Shown in pieces: positions 22,653-33,600 of a stretch of 64,000 nucleotides of DNA (position 1 is the stretch's first letter; every line of letters starts with the position of its first letter). Source of the stretch: Klebsormidium nitens (lineage: Eukaryota > Streptophyta > Klebsormidiophyceae > Klebsormidiales > Klebsormidiaceae); NCBI GenBank assembly GCA_000708835.1, contig DF237142.1, forward strand, positions 3,810 through 67,809, written 5' to 3'. A program made the position numbers and the translations under genes. Below the pieces are notes generated by a model. The model saw only the letters and a list, made by a program, of their open reading frames with translations. It had not been told where the DNA came from and made no database searches.

Positions 22653-25600
22653 ATGGGGCTTGCAAGCAAGTTGAAAGCGCAGGGTTACACAGGTCCCGAA
22701 GGCTACGGAGCTCCCGCCGGGGCTCCCCCGCCTCAGGGAGGTGCTTCTGCAACCCCGTACCCAGCACCGTATCCCCAGCAGGGCTCAGCCCCGGGCCCAT
22801 ACGGTCAGCAACCGGGTGCATCTCCATACCCCCCCCCTTCGGGACAATCCCCATATCCCCCTCCTCCAGGGCAATCCCCTTATCCTCCCTCAGGGTCGTC
22901 TCCCTATCCTCCCCCAGGTGGCGCGTCTCCTTACCCACCCCCTCCCGGTGCTTCTCCATACCCTCCACCTGGCGGTAGCGCTCCCCCCAAGCAGGGGTCA
23001 TCTCCGTATCCTCCGCCGGGAGGCAGCTCTCCTTATCCACCTCCTGGAGGCTCCTCGCCTTACCCCCCTGCCCCTGGATCGTCGCCCTACCCACCACCTG
23101 CAGGAGGTTATGGCTATCCTCCGGCTCCAGGCCAGGGAGTTCCCGGGGGTTATCCAGGGGCGCCGGGCCAGCAGAGCCAGTACCCCCCCCAAAGTGGAAT
23201 GCAAGGTGCCGTACCTGACGATATGCTGTTCAAATGCAGGCAGTCATTGTTTGCGAAATGCAGCTTTGCTTCCACGGTTAGGATGCAATTCTGGCTGATA
23301 TGTATGCATGCATGCATTTGTTTTGTTCTTCCTGGCCTTTTCTCCTTGAGTTCTTTTGCAAATATCGCATGCATTTGTTGACTACTTCACTGCAGAGAAC
23401 ATCTACCATTTCCCAATTAAGAGCTGAATCCAGCCAAAATTTGGTCCTATTGAGGTCAGATTTGACTACATGGATAGAAGTTGACCGGTGCCCCTTCTTT
23501 GCTAGTCAATGCTGTTGCAAAATGCTAGAAACAATAATGCAAGGGAGCTTTCTCTGCTTGATTGTGGTCATTGGCTTTCGTTTTGTTCAAATTGGTGATG
23601 GCACTGTTGATGAGCATCACACCAGTCTGCTGCCCAGTCTGCTGCCATAAATGCTACGGCGTTCTCTTCAAAGACGCTGAAGCACTCTGCAATTCAAAAT
23701 GCACCCAAAGCACATCGCGATGCAAACTAACCTTGAATTTTCTAATGATGCAAATGATTCCAGGGATCCATTCTTCAGATATTTCATTGTAGACTTTACG
23801 TCACCTGTGTGTGCCAGTCTCATGCTGACCTCATGCTTTTCTGTGCAGGTGCAGCTGGGGCGGTTGAGGCCAAACTGCAGCACGTCGTGCGTGAGAACCA
23901 ATTGGACCGCTTCTATCCTCCACAAGCCGTCCAGGCGCTGGCCCAGAGGATTACGCAGACCGTCAACTTTGATCAACTGGCATCCAAGTAAGGTGTTGCT
24001 ATTTTCTGGTTGCCCCTTAAATGTTTGGCTCGGATCTTTTGAGATGCTTCTAGATTGATTTCAACATCTGATGAAATGTCAGTACAATATGTTGATCGGC
24101 GTGGACTCCTTGACAAGTACTATTTTTGAATTGAAGTGCACATCACCTAGTGGTGTTGACCATCTGTCACGGTCTCTCATTCACTGTTAACCTCCTGTGG
24201 TCGATCAACCTCTGGCCTCATCTGAAACCCCTGTGTCAACTTCACAAGGTTCGCGTTCAGCTGAAGGGATTGGTTGAGTTGCTCAATCGTCCTCTTCAAG
24301 TCTCCCTTCACAGTGACCTCCTGACATTCCCCACAAATTAGCCTTTGAAAAGCGACTCAGCAATTGTGTTTATCATGAGGACCTAAATAGGGGATTTCCC
24401 ACATTGATTATGCTTGAACCAGCTTCCAGAATCCAGTTTTGAAAAATGATGACATACCGTCACATGAAAAAAGCTGTGCTGAATTGTTGTTTCTTTCCGG
24501 AGTTTCTAATCCTGTGGCCCGCATCATGACTTAGCTTTGTAGGAGGTCTCTTGCCATTGTCTATATTGCCTGGTCCTTGGAAACATCCAGCTTTGGATCA
24601 GCTTCCTATGAAATATTCTCGGATGGGGTGAGAATGAGTCATCATTGGAAGGAGTGGTAACAGCAAGGGGCTGTTTGTGAAAGCAAAACAGCAATTTCAC
24701 TCTGTAATGCACTTTTTAGTAGTACAGTAGGTCTGCAATCCGTTACTCAATTGTACACTTGACTTTGCAGGTGGCGTATGCCCAAAGAGTTGGCCATTGA
24801 CCTGGCGGGTTTGGCGCTGTTTGACATCGTGATCCTGGCGGACGACTCTTCCTCCATGTCGTTTGAGGAACAGGGCGAGCGCATTGACGATCTCAAGATG
24901 ATCCTCAACCGAGTCGCAGAGGTTGCGACGATGTTTGATCAGGACGGGATCACGATCCGCTTCCTGAACTCGCAGGCGCAGGGGAACAACATCAGGTATG
25001 TGTAGAACCAGCTTTTTGAGTTAGAACTCCACTGGATTGACTGACTGGTACAGCAAACGAAGCTTTTGGCAGGGTCTTGAGTTATGCACGCATGTTGTTA
25101 GTGGAGCTATCAGTCTGACATGCAATCTTGGCAAGCAATTACTGATGTTCCAGCCATGGGGCCATCATCCACTGCATCACAAATAGCAGGTTGAAGAGCA
25201 GGGATTGCTTTTGCACCCTTGGTGCACAACTTTTTCAAAAGACCCCACTTGTTAAACTGATTTCCCCGAGCTGCGGTCCGATGCAACCTCCCTCATCCTC
25301 TGCAGGACTGCGCAAGAAGCCAACACATGTGTTGCCAAGACCCAATTCCAGGGGCTCACTCCTCTAGCAGCAAGCATGGAGCGCAACGTGCTGCAGCCCC
25401 TCGTGTTCGGCCCCGCTCAGTCCGGACAGCTGCGCAAGCCCGTTCTAGTGATTACCATCACGGACGGGGAGCCGTCGGACAGTCCCAAAGATGCGATCCT
25501 ACAGGTCATCCGCAATGCGCGTGCGCGCCTGGCACCACAGTACGGGAAGTGCGCCGTCGTGTTCCAGTTTGCCCAAGTGAGTGCTAACCTCACCTGCTAT

Positions 25601-26148
25601 TTCGTACGTTTATTCATTGGTTGTTTGACCGTCTTCTATGCATGCCACCTCCTGCCTTTATCGTCTTTTCAGCTAGTCCGCCTCTTTCAACTTCATCTGG
25701 TCTCATCTGTGTAAGTCCGAACCCCTCTTGCTGATTGGGCGATTGGGGAAGCCATTTTGAAGTTTGCCTAAGCCACTCGAGCGGCGCAACGTGTTCTTAA
25801 GAAAGGTTCCCTGTTCAGTGAATCAACGCATCTCCGAGCTTTGAAAGACTCGGCCTCTACTTCCTTCCCCTTGGGGTTTGAGACATTACTGCCTCGGGAC
25901 TTCTAGGTGACTCAGCAAGTTGCTTTCTTGATTCGGTCCAGGTCGGCCGAGATCAGCGCGCTCAGGCGTTCCTGGCCAAGCTTGACAAGAATGCAGACAT
26001 TGGCGACGTCATTGACTGCACATCCTACTACGAGCTAGAGGCAGAAGAGTTCAAGCGGAAAGGGATTGACATGACTGTCGAGCTGTGGTTGGTGAAGATG
26101 ATGGTTGGAGCATTCGACGACTCTTATGATGCCGAGGATGAAGCATAG
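22653..26148 (+). CDS. Proline-rich vWA-domain protein, copy 1
   Basis: Uncharacterised family: a proline-rich head followed by a von Willebrand factor A domain. Exons 22653-23205, 23849-23987, 24771-24995, 25306-25576 and 25942-26148 join in phase to give 464 aa. It begins MGLASKLKAQGYTGPEG. Residues 30-180 are tandem XYPPX-type repeats (SPYPPPPG and variants). After a linker (LDRFYPPQAVQALAQRI) the vWA domain runs from about 235 to 455. The metal-binding MIDAS reads ADDSSSMSFEEQGERIDDLK near 255, with TDGEPSDS near 358. No signal peptide or membrane segment is seen, so it is probably cytosolic. The MIDAS suggests metal-dependent protein binding; the partner is unknown. A close paralogue lies inverted at 38455-42935. 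The start is the first ATG of the long frame and matches an internal Met of the paralogue. Confidence 0.85.
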
Positions 26149-27638
26149 ATAATGCATATTGAGTAAAGACTGGTTGACCCTTTTTGTCAATGCCTAACCG
26201 CTTGATAAGGCTTTTCTGAGGTCGTTTGAGGCCACCTTGAGAAAGATATGTAGGAGGGGTGAAAATGGATATAGTATACATAAAGATAAGGAAGGTTTTT
26301 TAGGTGATTGTTGTTGTTTTTTATTATACCGTCCTTTTCACCAACTTCGTTTTGTCTAAGAAGCATCTAGAGCAACGGCTTGGTCATGGTGAGAAGATCG
26401 TCTTGAGAACAAAGGCCTTACTCTAAACAACCATATCAGCAACTTTGAGCACAGAAGTATGTCAAGCCCAACACTATCTAGTTGCATATGTCTTTCACAC
26501 AGTGTATTCGCCGGGTTACTCATTCACGTGAAAGCTGGGCATGCATGCAGTGCATGGTGTGAACAAAAGACCTTATCGATCCGGGCTCCTCACTGACTTT
26601 GTTTCACTACCGTCCTCCATGAGTGCACAAATTTGCGCGGTATGTTATTTTTATGAAATTTTGGTGTTCAGTCAGCCTGATTGAACATATGAACATATAT
26701 TCGGTGTTCAATCATGGCCTGATTCAAGAACATTGAAAATATATATTGCCCATATTGCCGCCTGGCAGGCGGCAAACGTCCGCTCACATGCCACTGAGCA
26801 TGGAAGTAGGTATACCCGATCACTCGGAGTTAGTAGCCGCATGAGTCGTTAGTCCCCTAGCGGACCCCGCCCCTAGCCTTCGGATGCGTGCCATAATAAG
26901 TTGAGCTCGGAAATGAAGAGAGGCGCCACAGACTCATATCAACTGCATAGGCTCGAGCTAGCTACTAGCATATAGACTGTAGCAGGACGTGCTGAGCTAT
27001 CCGATCTCATGCCATTGCACCCGGCCCTGCTTGCCTTCAGGGGGATCACCCTGCATACTGGAGCGCGCGCAGTAGCTGTCGTCGTCTGTAACGACAGCCT
27101 GGAAACGAGGTCCAGCGTTACGTTCGATTTCCAACGACTTTTCGAACTGAGCCGGCAACCTTGGCCGAAACGACGCTTCGTCTTCCACTGTCCCTTGAAG
27201 TTGCGGAGTCAAAGAAACAACAGCACGCTGACTCGGAGTCTGAGCGCCTCCGTCAGAGTGATCCGTAGCCTCTTCTCAATATCTTGTTTTGATGCTGATC
27301 AAGAGGCATGAGAAGCTTACCTAAGTAATCAGATGTCTGCACGTAGTGAGCGGCATATACATGTGGAGCCTTGCTTTTTCTTATGAAGTCGCGACAATGG
27401 TCATTGGCTCAGCAGATGGCTGCTGCTAGCTGCGAGTTCTTTTCCGTCCTGCAAGAGCTGCACTTCAAGGCTCTGGGGCCAGCAAAGACGTATTGACGGA
27501 TCTTGCTTATTCTGACACTGCCTTGGTAGCTCTTCCGAAAGCACTGACGCTTGAGTGAAGCCCTAGCTCCCCTAAATAGAAGATGTAGTGTAAAGCTTTA
27601 GCGTGGAGGCCAACCAGCTAGGAACCAGTCACGCAACA
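26149..27638. other. Intergenic region between vWA copy 1 and RICTOR
   Basis: No supported gene. At 26665-26750 an AT-rich segment of about 44 bp is imperfectly repeated twice (TGTTCARTCA, CCTGATT, then AACAT/ATATATT). It is followed by a hairpin at 26755-26775. The stretch just before 27639 should hold the RICTOR promoter and leader. Confidence 0.5.
26755..26775. repeat. GC-rich hairpin after vWA copy 1
   Basis: TTGCCGCC-TGGCA-GGCGGCAA: a perfect 8-bp stem with a 5-nt loop in an AT-rich setting, about 600 bp past the vWA stop codon. Confidence 0.6.
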
Positions 27639-30600
27639 ATGTTGGCGGACGTGATGGAGTGTGGTGCGACGTGGGTGCAATTTCAAGGTAAGAATAAGTT
27701 TGCAAGGGAAAAACCTCAAGAATGCATGTAAGTGGGATTCCTTTTCAATGCTTCATAGCAATGCAGCTTCTCACAGCTTCTAATCGTTTTGCAGTCCCTG
27801 CATGGTGTGTACCAGGTCGAGTCTTTTTCTGGTTTGAAAATCAGGTCCAAAAGCGCAAGGTGGAGGATTTCAAGGCCAGACATGAAATGCTAAAGTTCTA
27901 TGCAGCTGCTCCGTTTCCAACTGGGACAAAAGGCAGAACCCCCTTCAGGGTCCTACTCGCAGAACTCTTACTTTGATAGGGTGCAGATCCACAAAAACAA
28001 GAATCCGATAATTGATTTGAGGTAGTGAGTTGACCGCACCACATGTCCAGGATCAACAGTCTGTCATATACTGATCAGCTGTCAGCAACATCCTCAAGTG
28101 CTCCATATCTCGTGCTTTGTGTGCAATACACATCACTTGTGTTATATGTAATGGACGTTATAATCTAATTGCTTCTTTGCTGCCTTTGGCTTCCGCGACT
28201 CTCTGCAGGTCATGAAACCCCGCATTGAGCAGCCAAAAAAACCTTCTCGCATCTGCTGATGTAACGTACATTTTCACTGTTCTGCAGACGCCTGTGCAGA
28301 TCTGGCAAGCCACACTGTTGCAGAGCTCTCCCCCGACCAGGCAGCAGAAGCACGCCAGGCGCTTGAAACTCTAGACGTCAGTCTCAGGGAGCTCTTTGCA
28401 GACCCCAACTTCGTTAGTAGCAGCGCTGCTCTTGGAAACCCTTTGGGTGGAGAGCAAAGCAACGCGCCTCAAGATTGTGCACAAAGTTTTAGCGCGCAGA
28501 CACAGGGGCTCAGCAAAGATGCAAGGGTGGATCTTGCAAACAGGTCCTCAGTCTCTAGTGCTTCTAGTGAAGGAGACCACCTAGTTCTGAAACCGGGTCC
28601 ACATTATCCTCCTTCAGAATCAGTCCCCATTACCGTCTCACCCCTTCCCCTCCTCCCAATCCAGAACCTTCTGTCCTCCCCCCTAGCCTGGGTTCGAACA
28701 GCGGGCTGGTTCTCATTCGGGCTGTGCATAGACGCCGGTACCAAGCTAGAATCGGGTCTCCCTTGCTTTATGACCAGACTTTTAGTAGCGGCAATTGATG
28801 GCATTGGTGGAGATCTGGAGTGTCACGAGGCCCTGTATGTTGTGAGGAAGCTTATAGCTTCTGGACTCGATCTCCCGAAGGCCCTGTTGAACGCAGTGGT
28901 GGCATTGGCTTCGGCTTCTGGAACGGGCTGTTTGGATGTCGCCAGCCCCGAAACAGGGCCTCGAAAAGCTGCGGAGACGGTGGAACACGCGACAGGACAG
29001 CGATTGACACCGGACGCGTTCGACGATTGGGACGAAATAGGGCCTTCAATGAAAGTGTCAAGAGAATCAAGCTTTGGTGTCAAGCATGCCTCTCGCAACG
29101 GGTCTCCTACTGGGAGCCGATTGGAAGAGGGGTCTCGGAGCCGGGGGGGTAGCGGACTGAGCGTCGTAAGCTATGCAAGTGACACGTCAGCATCTGACAC
29201 GTCAGCGACTGAGGCGGCGAGAAGTACTTCGGCTAGCCGTGCAGATACGGACGTGGTTAGGAACGGGTCAACAGACGGGGCTCTGTTAGCCAGCCGATTA
29301 TATGGTTCTGGCAGCGCAGAGCAGATTTCTGGGTCAGAAGGGACGGAGTCGTCTCAAAGCAGGCACTGGAGTGCTTGGAGTGACACGAATGGCAACTGGT
29401 CAGAGGAAAAAGACTCTAGGAGCCGGAATGCGAGTGTCAAAAGCTCAGGGAGGGGTGATTGGACTGACACTGAAGCCGGGTCTGAGGGCAGAGCAGCGAG
29501 GAGCAGTGAAGGCAGTGTCAACCACCAGGGGGGAGAAAGGTCGCCAGCACTCAGTCGGTCGAAGCAGGGGTCCTTCCAAAGTGACCCCCCCGAAACGGAG
29601 CTCGGCTCAACCAGAAAGAGTTCAGAGGTTTCGCGGCAGAAAGGAAACGCAAATCCAAAAGCCGCTGAAATTGTCCACGTCTGGGGGGTACAAAGCAGGC
29701 CTGAGGAGAGACCCCCCGGGCCGAAGTGGGAAGCGACCGGGCTTCTGATCGCGTTAATATCAACCGGGCACGAGGGAGCGCTTCTGGTCGCCCAAAGCCG
29801 AGGGCTTTCCGCACTCTTGCGTGGCCTCCAGGAGTGCCCGGGGGATGGCGAGGCCCTGCGGCTAACGATCGCGGCCGCGATCGCACTCCTTTTGAGCGAC
29901 CCCGCCTGCCGCAAGGCCGCTTCACAGGGCCCTTCGAGCGTTCTGGCGCCGCTGGTGTCGCCCTTCCTGGACGCCGCGATCGAGACGAAGCGGATTTCCG
30001 GTGAGAAGGGAGCGGAAAGGGAACTAGAGCGGACTCTGAGGGCGAGCGGAGAGGCCTTGCTGGCAGTGGCGAGGAGCTGGAGCGGGCTGTTTCTGCTCGG
30101 GGGGATGAGGGACGGAAGACGGGGAACGGAAGCCGGAAAACGGAACGGCGGAACGGACGGAACGGACGGAACGGATTCGAACCGGTCGCTGCTCGGAGAC
30201 TTGGTGGTGGCCCTGCGAGTTACCAAGAGCCAGCTTGTGAAAGGTGAGCGCACCAAAGTTGCTAATGCGTGAGCAATGTTCTTGTTAAATATAGCTTGAC
30301 TGCCATTCAACCATCTGGAAACTGATCAGCAGAATGTTGCCTCCATGAAAAGCACACTCGACCTGCATGAAAAGCACACTCGACCGCTGTTTGAAAGACA
30401 TACATGATAACCGCTTTGCCTTTGAGAAAGGGAAAGAAACGTCCCACCCTTCCTTTGGTCGCTTCTATTGAGGGTCTTTCGAACGTCAGAAGTACGTCGT
30501 CGTGGTTCAGAAGGAAAAGCGTTCCTTTCGTTCCCTCGTCCTATTTCAAAGTTTAGGGGCCTACCGCCTTCGAGCGTTTGAGTCACCTTGCGACAACAAG

Positions 30601-33600
30601 AAACAGAACTCAACGGACCTTGCTTTCAAGATAGAGTTAGAGCGACCCAGTTCCGAACACGCTTTGTTACTTTGTCTTGCAGCTTCCATCCTCGCAGTTT
30701 TCGCCGGCCTCGTCTTCCAAACCTCCCCCTCCCAAACCCTTCTCTTAAACCCAGCCCAAACTCCTGTCGGTACGTACCTTTCTGTCCTCTTATGCGCCAT
30801 CAACGCCGCGGGTCTTCCGTCCGCGCTCCACGACCTAACCCTGCAAACGGATTCCGATCCGGCGGAAAACGGAAGACAGAAAGCAGCGGCAAATGGACAC
30901 ACGGCACTGCGGTTGTTGTGCCACGTGGAGAGATTGTCGGCGGCGCTTCTGCCGAGCGTGTTGCGGGAAAGCTCGGAGACTGCGGTGGACTTTGTCGGCG
31001 ACGTCATCAGCCAAACAGAAGCCGGTCTGGGTAAATCAAAATCTACCCAGAAAAGGATAGCAGACGAAACCTCGCTCCTCTGGTTGGAAACGTTTTCCAG
31101 CTCAAAGGAGAGCATGACTTCCTCGAGGCCGATCCTAGGTCATAGTGACTCCGGTCGCCACAGCGCGGACGGTTACCGAAACCTTCTGCAGAAAACCCGC
31201 GGTTTGCGGTCCGCTCACTCTTTGCCCGCCCAATACCGCCTCCCAACGAAGCCGCTCGACGACGCCTCCGAAACGGCCTCCTTCTCCGGCCTGGACAGCA
31301 TCGGCGTCAAAGCCACAATCTCCACTCTGGACAGCACCCGGTTGACTCCCCCGGCCGGCTTTACGGTCCCAGAATGGGACGCCGAAGACCGGGAAACGCT
31401 GATGAGAGCCTCGGGAGTGGTCGAAAAACGGTCGAAGGAGTGGCTGAAGTGGGATTGGGACGTCATCCGGACCATAGTCTCTGGTCCGTTGAGAAACGGT
31501 CCCGGAAAATTCTCTCACGGCAGTAAGTTTCTGAAACGGCTGACCGGATTCTTTGCGAAGCGCCTCCCGGGGCTTTCCCCTGGGGAGGAACCGGGGCGGT
31601 GCTTGGATGTCGGGCGAGAACTAGTAGCGGCACTGTTGGAGACGGACGAGGGCTGCGCGTATCTGAGCGGGCGGGGGAGCAAGAAGAGCAAGCAGGAGTG
31701 CCTGGTAAGCGATGAACTTTCTGTAAGCTATGCGGTACTCGCAAGGTATGACCATTTTCGCCAGGCCATTTGCTCAAATCGATCGGCTTCTTTACGTGTT
31801 GGCCTTATAAGTGCTCAAACCACTTCGTCCAGCAGCAAGTACCTGTAAGATCCAGTTTGTGAGCAACCCTCTGTAAACGAGGGGAGTTGCTCGCCGTTCA
31901 AACGCTCCGTTCAACGAACATGGAATAGAGACGGACACTCGACTAATTTCAGAAGGAGTACCAAATGAGACAAGTCGACGGTTGGCGTGCTTCGAATGAT
32001 TTCCAAAAGTCAGGAAAAGAGTTGCTCTTGTTTCTCGAGAGCTTTCGGATCTGCATCGTGCTCTGTTGAGCTGCAACTGGAACAGACAAAAAGGGCAGCG
32101 GGGATGTTCATGCCATACTTGCTTCCTAGATCGCTCTCTCCCTAACTTTCAATACCTTTCGAGCCCCGCTCCAAAACATTCGTATAGGACATGTTTCGTC
32201 AGAAGAAATTGGAGCGCGTTCAGACTCGTCTTTTACACGCCTTCCGTCGATTATTCCAAAACCCAAGGTCCTGTCTGGTATGCACGTAGAACCCTGCGAC
32301 AGAACTCGTCAACGCCGAAATCCAGACCTTTTCAGATTCCAAGCTTTAACCGCTTCTTCGTCTGAAACCACGAAGAAGATTGATTTCCTCATGGATTCCT
32401 ATTGCTACATTGTTGCTCGTCGTGTCCAGGGATATCTGGGACTTTCTCACTCTGATATCGCCTTTTGCAGCTCCTCGAAGCGCTCGCGAGTGGACTGCGC
32501 GCGGAGCTCGCGCACACCGGCCGCGATTCGAAGCCGCTCTTCAGCCGCGAAAACCTCCGCAGAACCCTGGCGCCTCAGTTCCTGGCCCTGATGCTGACGT
32601 CACTGACGGGAAACGAGCGGGGCAATCTCCTGCTAGAGAAGGCGGGCGTTCTGGCCAGTGTGAAGGCGCTCCTTTCTGGGAACGGGAGGTGAGAGGCAGA
32701 AACTGTAGTCAAAGGGACATTAGGAAGAGTAATTTGAGGCTCCGGCGCGATTACTGGATCAATCTAGTAGATGGAAAAAGAGACGGAAAGTTTTGGAGCA
32801 TCTAATTTTGTGTGTTGAGAGGCTGGATTTATCAGCATCCCAGAAAAGGTAAAGCGTCCGTTCTGTACGTCCCAAGACAAGGGGTTAATTGCATGATCAG
32901 ATCAATCTTTGTGACAGAAAATGATCATCGGAGTCGACTAGTAGTTGAAAGGAGCTTGCGCCCCTCTGTGCATAAGCATCAAGCCGGCCTTTCTTCGAAC
33001 CTCTAAGTCTTCGTTGTTTTTCCATGGCTGGCGGTGAGACGAAGTGTCATCTGACCGTTTGTTCAAAATCTTCGATTGTGATTCCTTCCCGCAGCTTTTC
33101 TTTCCAGAAGCTGCTCCTCCAGCTCATCAATTTCGGAACGGACGGCGACCAGAGACAGGTAAGAGTCCGGACGTCCGAACAGAATCTTCTCCTGATGGTT
33201 GAAATGGTGATTTTTCTAATCAAGCTAAACACTTTCAGAACGTGCTCTTACTGGAGTCTGAGTCTCAATGCTCTGCACCAGATGTTATTGCGATGACACG
33301 TTGCCTTCCGGTAGCGAGTATCTTGAATCCATATCTAAAGGAGAAGCCTTGCTGTGCTTGCTTTCAGCTTTCCCAAGTTGTGCCATGTCCGAACATGTCA
33401 CAATCTCAGGACCGAGTGTCTTCCATGTTCTCCTTTGGCCGCTGCCTGTGACTTGTAACAAAGTCATCAAAGCCTGCACGATGATTCGAACCTCGTGTTC
33501 CAAGAACAGTAAGAAGTCAGTCTTCGGCTACGCATTCGGGACATCGATTTTCCCAAAGATTTGATTGGTTTCAGCGATGATTAGACACGCATACCTTGCT

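Noticed and set aside
27009-27311. 100-codon frame between vWA copy 1 and RICTOR
   Set aside because: No family resemblance, no splice context; consistent with chance in GC-balanced intergenic DNA.
27795-27976. Possible extra RICTOR exon (PGRVFFWFENQVQKRK)
   Set aside because: It has an acceptor in phase, but no donor gives the phase needed for exon 2, while exon 1 fits exon 2 directly. It may be an alternative first-part exon.
33268-33510. Open frame resembling a helical repeat in a RICTOR intron
   Set aside because: Its phase does not fit exon 5, and homology joins FGTDGDQRQ at 33158 straight to LLTAAM at 33684.
33480-33550. GGTTCGAATCA on the minus strand, like a tRNA T-loop
   Set aside because: No matching acceptor stem or cloverleaf around it.
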